A stretch of 64,000 bases of DNA, from NCBI GenBank assembly GCA_963556145.1, contig OY744470.1, positions 5,146,001 to 5,210,000 of the forward strand. The letters run 5' to 3'. The position numbers and the translations under genes were made by a program. Positions within the stretch are counted from its first letter, which is position 1; each line of letters opens with the position of its first letter. Positions 47,101 through 57,151 of the stretch are shown piece after piece. The DNA comes from Hygrocybe punicea (taxonomy: Eukaryota; Basidiomycota; Agaricomycetes; Agaricales; Hygrophoraceae). The notes under the pieces are model-generated. The model was not told where the DNA came from. It saw nothing but the letters and a program-made list of their open reading frames with translations, and did not search any database.

Positions 47101-49653
47101 TGGTCCAGTATAAATGAATGCAAGTACTTCATCCAACTCATCAACAGGTGGGGGTAAAATGTCAAAAATCTTTGGAGTTGGATTGGCAAATGTAATGGCA
47201 TTTGCTCTCATCTTGTGCATTCCTGAAGAAACCCTAACAATGCATCTATTGTGTCTCACTCTAGCAATTAACAGTTGTTCTGCATAAGACAAATTAATTA
47301 ATTCATTAGGAATTTGTCCAAGCCATAAACCATTTGCCAGAGACATAGCTGGGCATTTTCCTCTGACCAAAGATTTGCAACACTTCTTGCAAATACCATG
47401 GAGATCTTCAATTATTATAGGGCTCTCTGAAAATTCAATTGGATCATTTATTGAGAAGCGCTCTTTTTGAGTTATACCAGCTTGTTTCAAACAACTTAAA
47501 TTCAAGTCTGTGTAGCTTTGCAATTCCAGAATTGGTGTCAATATTCCACAGACAGCACAACCAGATTCGATAAATTTGTTGGGAGAGGCATCACTACAAA
47601 ATCCTGAAATTATAGAGTGTTGCAATTTTGCTGAAGGTGGTTCTGGAGGGAATTGAATATTATCTCTGTATGTTTGAACAGCAATCTGATTTGTTTGTGC
47701 ATGCTGCTCAGGGTGGTTCATAGTATGTCTTCTAACTGCATCTAACATGTGTTGCAGATGCTTCTCATGATGATCAACTTTGAATTTTGTAACAGCTGCA
47801 AGGTTTTGTGTTGCATGCATCTCAGGATGTTCCACATGAAATTTCTGCACAGCTGCCAGATTTTGTTTTGCATGCTTGTCAGGATTTTGACTCTGAAAAT
47901 TTTGTACAGCTGCTAGATTTTGCTTTGCATATTTGTCAGGATTTTCACTCTGAAATTTTTGTACAGCTGCCAGATTTTGCTTTGCATGTTTATCAGGATT
48001 TTCACTCTGAAATTTTTGTACAGCTGCCAGATTTTGCTTTGCATGTTTGTCAGGATTTTCACTCTGAAATTTTTGTACAGCTGCCAGATTTTGCTTTGCA
48101 TGTTTGTCAGGATTTTCACTCTGAAATTTTTGTACAGCTGCCAGATTTTGCTTTGCATGTTTGTCAGGATTTTCACTCTGAAATTTCTGCACAGCTGCTA
48201 GATGTTGTTTGTCATGTTTCTCTGGATTTTCACTCTGATATTTCTGCACAGCTGCTAGATGTTGTTTGGCATGCTTATCAGGGTGTTCATTGTGAAATTT
48301 TTGCACGGCTGCTAGATTTCGTTGTGCATATTTGTCAGGATGTTGTGCTTTAAATTTATTGACTGCACTGGTATTTGAGGTTTTCTTGTGCATTGCAATT
48401 ACTTCTTCATTAATAAATTCAAAGATTGATACAAATTCAGGACAGTTGGTGCACACATGATTCTGTATTGCAGTTTGAATTGATGCCTGATTCATTTTTG
48501 AGTGGACAAGAATGCTATGATGAGCTGCAATTACTTTCAAGTTGGCAATGGTCAACTTTGGAATCAACAATTCAAATGGGTGATTTACAATTACAAGTGA
48601 TTTTTCAGATGATGATTCCAATGAGAGTGCTTCACTTTTTGGCATGTAAGAGTGGAATTTATATTTAGCTGCATCCATACTAGCATTGTCATTGGTTGAA
48701 GTAGGCATTAGTTCATGGAATGAGAATATATTTGCTTTGCCTCCACCAATGCATTCAATATCAAGGTTAGAATTACAGGATATATTTTCAGACTTGAAAA
48801 TGTCATATAATTTCGAAGTTTTATTGCAAATATAGTGACCAGCCATTTGAAAAGCTAGAAAATGATGCAGAACTAGGACAAACAGCAGTATGGCTCCATT
48901 TGCTAATATAGGTAGTTTGTTTACATATTTTAAATAAGCTCTGAAGTCATGTTTTCTGAACACATTCTGTTGAAGTTTCAACTTAATATACATGCACTTA
49001 TTAGCAATGCTGGTTGTACAATGATACACAGAAAACAAATCAAACATATTCAAGAAGATTCTGGCATATAGTTCAAATAGAAAAATTGGATGAGCTGATT
49101 TACAACTAGAAAGAACAAATTCAGTGCTGTTGTGGATATTTGTGAATTTTTCAGGGTTTGGTGATGTGGAGGAAGAAGTGGACTGGAGACCAATATGATG
49201 AATTGGGATTAAATTTGGTAAATAAGGGGGATTTTCATACTTTTGCAAATTGTCTTTATAAAAATTCAAAGTAACTGGGCATAGAATGACATTGTGTATG
49301 ACAGAGACAGTTGGTGTGACAGGGACATTTTGCATGACATTTGCAGGAGGCACAAGGCCAATCCCAATGACAGCACATTGTGCCCAAGACATTGCAATGA
49401 TAAAAATCATAAGACATTGTGACATGGATGACATTTTTAACATTTTTGTGAACAGGTTTATAGTTTTTTTGAAAATAAAAGCTACATAATAATATGGATA
49501 TGTCAAATATATCTGGAGATGATCAATAAACAACATACCAATACAAATTCCAGCACAAAGAGCAGTAAAAATCGAAAAAATCCACAAAATTTCACATTTT
49601 AAGGCTATATATGGAAATATTATGTCAGCATGTGATCTTAAATGGTAAGACAT
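41179..49653 (-). CDS. Helitron Rep-helicase protein with DUF6570-like region and USP-like C-terminus (one internal TGA)
   Basis: A single coding frame of about 2,820 codons, interrupted only by TGA at 42853-42855 (EIWKV*HAATDNFPGKLSLC); the downstream part is in the same frame. Domains from the N-terminus: thirteen or so 19-residue repeats (KFQSENPDKHAKQNLAAVQ); Cys-rich CKKCCKSL with LANGLWLGQIPNEL, typical of DUF6570; Helitron-like N region (HFPLIAFNH, GAPSWFITFSPAD); Rep motifs LHMHMLLWLKG (near 45.95 kb) and YISDYITK (near 45.34 kb); PIF1-type helicase with GMAGTGKSQ (about 43.73 kb), FIDEVSM (about 43.50 kb), and TAHAAQGKTR and YYSSLSRSAS (about 42.5 kb). At the C-terminus lies a USP-like domain: NDYSCAYDSLLVIL, CxxC pairs CSQC and CPDC, then YHGQYHF and WYHDGM. 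The first hydrophobic 100 residues derive from a direct repeat and may not be translated. Nearly intact. Confidence 0.85.
47690..48350 (-). repeat. 57-bp coding repeats in the Helitron protein
   Basis: About a dozen units of 57 bp encoding 19 residues of type NPDKHAKQNLAAVQKFQSE. The central five or six are almost identical and the outer ones (HPDKYAQRNLAAVQ, HPEMHATQNLAAV) diverge, a gradient expected from unequal exchange in the middle of the array. Confidence 0.88.
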
Positions 49654-50335
49654 TCATACCTGAGCCAGAAATGAACCACTGTAAACCTGTAGGTTGAGAA
49701 ATGAGCTTATACAATCAAAAAAGGTGAAAAAATGTGAAATTTCCACATACTTTGAATGTTGACAGGGGGGTTCGCTGTCAAATGATAGATTATGTCAACC
49801 AATAATAATTTACACTAATAAAAGACATTACCGGTGGTCCATGAGACAAAACAGAGCCAGAGAAAAGAAAAAGCATGAAAATCCGAAGAATTTTCAACTT
49901 TTATGTCTATAAAAGGAAACATTATGTCAGCATTGGACCCTGAATGGTCTAGGCACATCACCTGATCCAGATCGCTGTTTTTCGGAGTCTGAATACAGAA
50001 AACTGAGCTTAAACAAGCCAAAAAGGTGAAAAAACATGAAATTTGTACATACTTTGAAAATTGCAAGGGAGATGGGCTGTAAAATGATATATTATGTTAA
50101 CAAACAACAAGATATACAAATTGAAGACATTACCAATGGTCCAGGAAAGAAAACAGAGCCATAGGAAATAAAAAGCACAAAAATCCGAAGAATTTTGCAC
50201 TTTTATGTCTAAAAAAGGAAATCTTATGTCAGCATTGGACCCTGAATGGTCCAGGCAACCTGATCCAGAAAACATTTTTTCGGAGTCTGAATATGAAAAA
50301 CTGAGCTTAAACAAGCCAAAAAGGTCAAAAAACGC
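49535..50335. repeat. Three 300-bp direct repeats at the 5' side of the Helitron gene
   Basis: Units begin near 49,535, 49,827 and 50,127. Shared words include TTATGTCAGCATTGGACCCT, GAGCTTAAACAAGCCAAAAA and TCCGAAGAATTTT. The first unit overlaps the extreme N-terminus of the long frame, so the true start may be further in. They could hold the promoter. Confidence 0.78.
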
Positions 50336-51313
50336 GGACTTAACGCACTAAATGGGGAAGGTGGTGGTTCAGGTTCAAGAAGCAAAAGCACAATAAGGTT
50401 CAAAGTCTGGGTTCAAATGGTGATCTGACTAATGATTACATAATCATGATTATATAAGAAACTTGACCAAAACCAAAATTGAAATACAAAGTAATCTAAC
50501 CATATTGGGTTTGTTTATTTGTATTTGTTTGTTATGTGGCCAAGTTGTAACATCACTTATAAATGTCTAGTGATAATATTCATAAGAGAGCATATTATTT
50601 GTCTTTGTTTACATCTATTTGTATTTGTTTACTAAAGCTCAAATAGGACCACGAAGACCAAAACACATGATGAAATGTGTATTAGTGTGTTATATAATTA
50701 GATTTGCTACATGCAATGAATGTTATGGTGATCAATATAAAATTTAGCAAACTTTATGTAAAATTGCCTTATATGGTTAGACTGGTCACATGTGACTGTC
50801 ACCATTGTGATCAGCAAATAATTTGGTATATAATATCAAAAATTACCTGATATGGTTAGATCGGTCACATGTGACTGTCACACCTTGCCCGAAATGGTTA
50901 TCTTAGTCAGCAGTTCAAATTTCAGCTGAGTCTGAGAAGAAATGAAGTCAGTATGAATATTTTGAATATAATTAGAAGGTAGTTTGTATTTTCTGAGACA
51001 ACCCATATTTGGATGCTTATGTAAGCTTGTCCACACATGGCCCCAACTGCATCTTATTTTCCAGTATCAGAAGTAGAATCATATCTCTTGCCCAAAAAAA
51101 TTCTGTCTATAGGCGATCAACTTTATTAATTAATTAATTATGAACCCTCACTGAACCAGGTCTGATAAAGAACGAGTCTTTTAATCACCTTGCTTGCAAG
51201 GTCATATCCCCCCCCATAATTCTCTGTCAAAGACAAATAGATGTAAATAATTTGTCACCTTCAACAAGCAAGGTCCCTGTAAGACGCGGCCACGCGTCGA
51301 CCCCTAGTAAATT
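50336..51313. other. AT-rich 5' region of the Helitron
   Basis: No ORF of note. Contains two copies of GGTCACATGTGACTGTCAC (around 50,787 and 50,867; GTCACATGTGAC is palindromic), TTAATTAATTAATTA near 51,125, and inverted words such as ACATCTATTTG and CAAATAGATGT. These may be protein-binding or replication signals, but that is only inference. Confidence 0.4.
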
Positions 51314-51521
51314 AAAAGAACTCGTAACTTTTGTTAAAAATAAGACAAATTAAGAAATTCTGTCTTGGCCTAAGTAGGTACAGTTTCTTGATCACCTTAA
51401 TTACAAATTTTAAGAACATCAAGATGCACTAAGACACCCTAAGACAAAATTAAGTAATATCAGGTTTTACTGATGGCCCTTACCCTTACCTGAAACATGA
51501 TGTGCAAAATGAACCAGGCGG

Positions 51522-52369
51522 CTGACGAGTAGTGATGGTCAGGTTCGGTTCGGTTCGGTTCAGGCCAAAAAAATCTGAACCTTGAACTGAACCTGAGGTT
51601 CAGTTCAGCTCATATGCTGAACCTTGAACTGAACCTTTGGTTCACGTTCGGATAGGTTCAGTTCAGGTTCAGGCCAGGCTGAACCTGAACTGAACCTGTG
51701 AAAATACAAGTATACTAGCTGATCAATTTTCTCAATCCAAATTTTTCCTTTATTTCCTACCACTCTACATTGTTGTTGTGCTAATGGTTTGACTCTTCAA
51801 TTACATGTACTGTGTCCATGTTCACTGTGAATGAATCAATAGAATCTTGTGTTAGATGTGTCTGAAGCACAGTAAGCATGAAATATCCTGGACAACTGTC
51901 CAGATGGTCATTGCAAATGTTTTGCAGTATTTTAACAGGAAGGAAAGACCTTGCAATCAGTTTAACTGAATCACACAACATGGCATCCTAGGCTGAATTT
52001 CAACTTTACATTTTAAAATATATTCAAGTTTGCAAATATTCGTGTTACAGAAGCACTAATTGCAACCATATAAACTCTAACTAATCTAGATTCTGTTATT
52101 AATGGTGCTTAAATTTCAAGTCAGTAAATAGTTGGACCAAAACTAAGTCTCTACTCAGCAGAAATTAGACTAATATGTGAAAGATTAGGTTCAGGTTCGA
52201 ACCAGTTCGAACCAGGTTCACAAGATTCCGTCCTTGACTGAACCTTGAACTGAACCTAAGGTTCGGTTCAGGCATTACCCTGAACCTTGAACTGAACTTA
52301 GGTTCGGTTCATGTAGGTTCAGGTTCCAACCCAGGTTCAGAACCGAACTGTACCATCACTACCAACGAG
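51522..52369 (-). mobile_element. Non-autonomous hAT-type element, copy A2 (inverted relative to A1)
   Basis: Element 51530-52361 (832 bp) with termini TAGTGATGG / CCATCACTA and the same GAACC arrays as A1, in reverse order. Flanks CTGACGAG and CCAACGAG match at 6 of 8 positions, the two differences being transitions, so the target duplication has aged. Lacks the mariner-type MITE of A1. It sits in the KDZ-family gene just before KYYSKYGEQRLTGG. Confidence 0.85.
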
Positions 52370-53140
52370 GAGCAAAATGTTCCAAATACTATTCAAAATA
52401 TGGAGAACAACGCCTGACGGGTGGCATAATGTGTGTATGGTGCACACATTCCATTTGTTACGGATTCCACTGCATCCCACAAGGTGAAGGTAGAAACGAT
52501 GTCTTCTCTGCAATGCTGACGCATTGACCAAAGGCCCCTCGTACTGTGGTGTACGATTTTGCTTGTGCTTTGGGTCCATACTGCATGACAAGGGAGCCCG
52601 ACTTTTTTGCTGATACACTGTTTGTGGTAGATGCATTTCATGCAAAAGGTCATACAAAATGTGCACCTGCGGCCTTTCTTTCCACATATGCCAACGTTGA
52701 CCCTCGCCTTGCCCACATCAACTCCAGTGCCGCCGAATGTGGAAACGGAGGTTTGAATCGCATACGGAAGTCCATTAGCTACATGTCTCAGGATAGAGCT
52801 ATCCTATACATGAAAACCTTCCTCACAATCTGGAACCGACTTTGTATTCGCAAGCTTCTTCATCTGGATGAATAGCAATGGATTCTAATTTTTTGCAAAA
52901 CACGCAGTACATAGAATCAAACTACGTAATAGTAGGGGTCAGAGTAGCCGATTTGAGAGTCGATTCAAAGGTTGATTCAAAGTCGATTATGGATGGCAGA
53001 ATCAGGTCAGAATCGGGTCTCACTCTGACCGACCCGGATTCACAGTGTCAATTCACCTTCAATTCTGCTCTCAATTCCACCAATAAAATAAAATAAAATA
53101 ATTGATATTTTTAACTATTCAACGTACATTCAACTTGAAC

Positions 53141-55933
53141 ATGCCCAAGGCAAGCCATCCTCAACGTACCAAGCTTCTGCTCCAGGCATTTACTCAGTAC
53201 TGGCACCTGTCTCAAGATCTCCAAAAGAGATGGAAGGCCATTGCGAAACAACTGCAGGTGTCTGAGACAAACTCGCCTGTCGATCTTGCACCTTTGGCAA
53301 GGGATCCTGTATCCGAGGTCAGCCTGTTCAATCTTGCTGAACTCACCTCCCTTTCCTCTGGAATAGAAGACAACACCAATGCCAGCACATCCAGCGCGTC
53401 CTCAGGCTCCCTCTCAAGTGACTGGTCATTCAATGCTGACAGTTGGTCGAGTGCCTCAAACTCTGACTCCGAGTTGGAGGATGCCATTCCACCAGCCTTG
53501 GATAACGGTGATTTCACTGTTACTCACCTACACGGCATCGACAGCGACTTGGACAACGATCTTGATTCTGGTTGGGATGGAGACAATGAATCCGATGGGC
53601 TGGGCAGTGGGGATAGCTGTCGTTGTAGAGGGTCGACGTCCCTCTGAGTCCGTATCATCGATATATCACGAATCTGGACCAACCCGATGCCGCCATTCGA
53701 CTTGCATTCGAACCCGACGTAACCCGACGTGACGTGACGTGACCCGACGTGACCGACGTAACCCGACACATGCCGCTTTGTGACGGCCGCTTTTGGGCTA
53801 AATCCGGCAGCCTCAAACACCTCGGAGTTCCAATTCCAGGAGATGGATCTCTTCGGACTCAATCCCCGACTTCGGATTTACCTTATTTATGCATCCCCTC
53901 GTCCTTTCGGAGATATGTAGGACTTTTCCAATCTTTTTCATGGATATTCGTTTTCCCCTCCACTTTCATGTCTTCATTGCTTTGCAACCCCCCTTTCCAC
54001 TTCCCCATTCCAGTGTTTCTTTGTAGTTTCTATCGGCCGAAGTAGACATGTCCGAAAGTAGCTACACACTCATGTACTATAAAAACGGTCCCCGACGACC
54101 GTACAAAATAAGATACCATTAGTCCCCGTTTCCCTTTAGTCAGAATCACCTTTTAATCCCTTCAAATGCTCATCCACGTAGATCCTTAGCTTTTTATAGT
54201 TCACTTCGTCGTCTTTATCGTTGTTTCCGTATATTCGTTCATCGTTTCCGACCTGACCCGACCCGACCCGCCGTACCCGACATCGTCAGCATCGTCGGGT
54301 TCTTTATTATTTGTCCGTTTTCACTCCGTTCATCGCCGGCTTCGTCGTTATTAGTCCAGTTTTACGCGGCGGCTTTACTTTTACTAACATTCCCTTCTTT
54401 TTACTTCTATTCCCAACACTGATTTATCCAGTCACTTCTACGCTGACACCCTCTGGTTAGGATCTTTATTATTTCTTTATATAGTTCCGAAGCCACCAAG
54501 AACCCGCATCTACATCGTACGATCAGGAACTTTGTTGTGGACGAGATCAACAACATGCATGCTCACCGATATGAAACACCTCGCCATCGAATTCCCCATG
54601 CCCCCCCATATCTCCACCACGTCCTCACTGTCTTAAAATATAGCCGACCAGACCATTTTCGACAAGCTCTACGAGTTTCCCCAACTACATTTGACACCAT
54701 CCTGCAGCGCATATCTGGTGACCCTGTGTTTGAAAACCAGTCCAATCAGTTCCAAATGCCGGTTGAGGAACAATTGGCCATTACACTCTACCGCTTCGGT
54801 CACAATGGAAATGCCGCGAGCCATCAGTCAGTTGCTAACTGGGCCGGTGTGGGTAAAGGAACAGTCACCTTAGCGACTCGACGAGTGATGACAGCCATTT
54901 TGCGCCCAGACTTCATGCGTGAGGCTGTTCGTATGCCCAATGACAGGGAGAAGGAAGCTGCAGAGGAATGGGTCGCAGCGCATTCTTGTGAAGCATGGCG
55001 GAATGGTTGGTGTATGGTTGATGGAACTCTGGTGCCGCTCTATGCTCGTCCCTATTGGTATGGATCAAGCTATTTTGATCGGAAGAGCAACTATTCCATG
55101 AACGTGCAGGTGAGCACTCGGATAAATGTCTGAAGACAGGATTGACATTACCATCTAGATTGTATCGTTGCCTAACCTCCGTATCATTGACTTCGGCTAT
55201 GGTTTCACTGGTAGCATTCATGACTCGACAGCGTGGAATGAAACTCGAATGGCAAAAGAACATAATGACTTGTTGGAGGATGGTGACTGGATCTGGGCTG
55301 ATTCTGCGTATCCGGTGCGTCTTCTCTTCTCAATTTGAGTCATTGTCTGACACCATGACAAAGATCCAGGTCTGGCTGGTCGCTCCATACAAGAAACCAG
55401 AGGCTGACAGACCGGAGAACACTCGATTCAACAACCATGTCTCCATGGTCCGCATTCGTTCAGAACACGCTATAGGCTTTCTCAAGGGTCGCTTTGCATC
55501 ACTCAAACACCTTCGCATCAACATCGTTAATGAAGCCACCCACGTTTTCGCAACATATTGGATTTCTGCATGCATCGGCCTTCATTGCTTTGCAATGACG
55601 TGTGAAGACAATGAGAACCCAGACCATGATAATGCTGATGCTGGCTACCACGACCCTTTCATTGATGAAGGCCTATCTTCTGGACCATCCGATACTGAAA
55701 ATGAACGCTTTTGCAGCCGTACAGCATACTCACAAGCAACCCAGAGACTTCGTAAGGCTAAAGCAAAGCGTGAAAGGATCAAGCAACAACTCTTCCGTGC
55801 ATTAGATGACGACTGGTGTGTACATCATATTCTTGGAATGGTGACTTTGGACACATCAGCAAATCGGCAAAAGGTTCTGCGAGACTTTCTGGTCTGGAGA
55901 GGTCTGGCCCAGACCAATTTTGTTCTGACATGA
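53141..55933 (+). CDS. PIF/Harbinger-type DDE transposase (interrupted by solo LTR)
   Basis: ATG at 53141. Coding parts 53141-53623, 54519-55109, 55159-55314 and 55370-55933 join in frame to 597 codons plus stop once the LTR and one TCGT copy are removed. The N-terminal 160 aa are Ser/Asp-rich after a basic segment. The core has DXRQALRVSPTTFDTIL-like helices, then QLAITLYRFGHNG and GVGKGTVT (HTH-like). The catalytic acids fall in CMVDGTLVPL, DWI-WADSAYP and RSEHAIGFLKGRF (DDE_Tnp_4 type). Introns have GTGAGC..CTAG and GTGCGT..CCAG ends. The tail has a basic helix (RLRKAKAKRERIKQQLFRAL). Apart from the solo LTR it looks undamaged, so the LTR insertion may be recent. Confidence 0.8.
53620..54518 (+). 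mobile_element. Solo LTR of the 29965 family inside the Harbinger transposase
   Basis: LTR 53624-54514 (891 bp), TGTAGA...TCTACA, closely similar to the LTRs at 29965 and 34153. TCGT on both sides (53620-53623, 54515-54518) is the 4-bp target duplication. It probably formed by recombination between the two LTRs of a full element. It splits the frame between SGDSCR and TIRNFVVDE. Confidence 0.9.
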
Positions 55934-56225
55934 TTTTCACAACAATCCAGACACATCAGACCACGACAGCTAAGATACTATGGTGGTGGCAGACCCTCCA
56001 GACCATTCAAGACCACTTATATAAATTTCGAGAACCAGATAAAATTATCGCTAAGTGTAAACCAGCTAACTTACGATATAAGTAGGAAGTACTAATAAGT
56101 TCTCACATTATATAGAAGTAAGTATGGTCCGTGCGGTTTTCAACCGTGTGAATATTTCAATGCATTCCATCACCCTCGCGCAACAAACGGCAACCAAATG
56201 CGCTCCCGCGCTCCCAAAGCCAATG

Positions 56226-57151
56226 ACAAGACATAGTGTTGCCGAAGTTCAGTTCGGTCCGGTTCCGAGCCTTTTTGGCGGATTCGCGAACTGAACTTCG
56301 GGTCCGGTTTGGCGCATGGCCAAACCTGGACCCGGACGGCATTGAACCGTCTCGCCGCGTTCGGTCTGGGTTCAGACCGCGTCTGAACCCAGACCGAGGT
56401 TGGCTCACCCCGTGAGCTCCGTTCTCCTCGCGAATGGCAGGCACGTATCAATTGATACGGCACTACACTTCGCGAGGTAGTTGGGCTGCGGGGGAGCCGT
56501 CCGGTGCTGCTGCTGCTGCTGCTGCCGTTGCTGCCAGTGCTGCTGCTTCTATTGCTGCTGCTGCTGCTTCTGCTGTTGCTGCTGCTGCTGGCCGTTGCCA
56601 TCGTCGTTGCCTGGTTGCCATAGCCGTTCCCATTTCTGTTGCCGCCGCTGGTGGTGGTGGTGGTGGTGGTGGTGGTGTTGCAGCTGTCGCGCGTCCGTTT
56701 GCATTGGGTTGGCGTTGGCATCCATCTTGTGCCAAGATGGGTGTGGCCGCGACGTGGTCGCGGTCAAGTTCCCTGTCGCAAATGACATTAGTAAAGTTAA
56801 GAAAAGCTTGAAACTGACCTTCGCGTTGAGTGTTGATGTTGTGTTGCGTGTTGATGTTGTGTTGCGTGAAAGCTACACGGTCACGGCCGGTCACATGATA
56901 CCATTTAACACGAAATAGTAAGTCAAGAAATACGAAAAACAAATGAAATAAATACCATAAAAATAGCTGCGTTTGCGGTTTGGACGCGGTTTGGAGCCGT
57001 TCAGGAAATCCGGCGGGCCTTGAAACCCGGAACTGAACCCGCGGTCCGGTTCAGCACTTGGCTGAACTTAGACTGAACCTCGGGTTCGGTTCGGGGTTTG
57101 AACCGGGTTCGGCTAGGTTCGGAACCGAACTACGGCAACACTAACAAGACA
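56226..57151. mobile_element. Non-autonomous hAT-type element B
   Basis: Element 56234-57143 (910 bp). Perfect 8-bp target duplication ACAAGACA (56226-56233, 57144-57151). Termini TAGTGTTGCCGAAGTTC and, read inward from the right, TAGTGTTGCCGTAGTTC. Subterminal arrays of GAACC/CCGGTTC words at both ends. The centre holds GCTGCTGCT/GGTGGTGGT triplet runs. No transposase. Confidence 0.9.
56424..56480. repeat. Palindromic hairpin repeat, distant fourth copy
   Basis: CTCCTCGCGAA ... GTATCAATTGATAC ... TTCGCGAGGTAG. Same plan as the three 59-bp palindromes near 29 kb: arm, ~13 bp, CAATTG centre, ~11 bp, arm. It lies inside hAT element B. Confidence 0.6.

Larger units (their letters stand above)
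40700..51325 (-). mobile_element. Helitron (Helitron2/Helentron-like ends), 10.6 kb
   Basis: Rolling-circle transposon oriented on the minus strand. The 5' end is at 51325 and begins ACGAGTTCTTTT. The same word occurs inverted near the 3' end (40729-40740). It is followed by a hairpin (40707-40724, GCCATGC-GCA-GCATTGGC on the minus strand) and a terminus CCACTAA at about 40700. Such asymmetric terminal repeats plus a 3' hairpin fit Helitron2/Helentron structure. It holds one long Rep-Hel coding region (41179-49653), 300-bp direct repeats upstream of it, and about 1 kb of AT-rich 5' sequence. The insertion point is inside the right arm of the foldback MITE. Confidence 0.8.
40203..51465. mobile_element. 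Foldback MITE with about 300-bp arms, split by a Helitron
   Basis: The MITE consists of 40203-40699 and 51326-51465, about 640 bp in total. Left arm 40203-40497 pairs with 40530-40699 plus 51326-51465. Outer arms start ACCTGATATTACTTAATTTT. Inner arms (GTTGAGGTGGGAGAAAT ...) are almost identical in inverted order. The loop is only about 35 bp. The right arm is cut inside AACAAAAGTT by the Helitron. No ORF. A target duplication is not clear. It lies in the KDZ-family gene, between the PRPQVQHRPI and DGPYPYL segments. Confidence 0.82.
35725..52875 (+). pseudogene. KDZ-family (Kyakuja-Dileera-Zisupton) transposase gene, split by nested insertions
   Basis: One gene in family order across about 17 kb. 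Pieces: 35725-36168; 36226-36730 (SWIM-like SGDDSGSGEWFCQKDR ... VCGHITKACHGLQQL); 36782-36978 (ISYLPVLPPLW, ASCYCSNPRTTYS); 38182-38440 (CPICPPRFHHFIGPETQDLG, LFTHDLLDEYTSAF); 39203-40200 (CPHCGPEPQDMIWDG, TLAFSRRHLLPSL, LSHFIEEP); 51466-51529; and 52362-52875 (KYYSKYG, LTGGIMCVWCTHSICYGFH, EGRNDVFSA, YDFACALGPYC, HTKCAPAAFLSTY, SSAAECGN). Between pieces lie two hAT-type elements, a solo LTR and a foldback MITE with a Helitron inside. Small introns are visible at 36169-36225 and 39746-39790. An in-frame TGA near 35968 and a 1-nt loss near 39355 add to the damage. Inactive; it served as a landing site. Confidence 0.78.

Noticed and set aside
49350..49653. Hydrophobic N-terminus of the Helitron frame as a membrane anchor
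   Set aside because: This part is the translation of one of three non-coding 300-bp direct repeats; the real start is probably downstream.
56434..56942. Poly-Ala, poly-Cys and poly-Gln/His frames
   Set aside because: Triplet repeats (GCT, GGT) in the core of hAT element B read in different phases.
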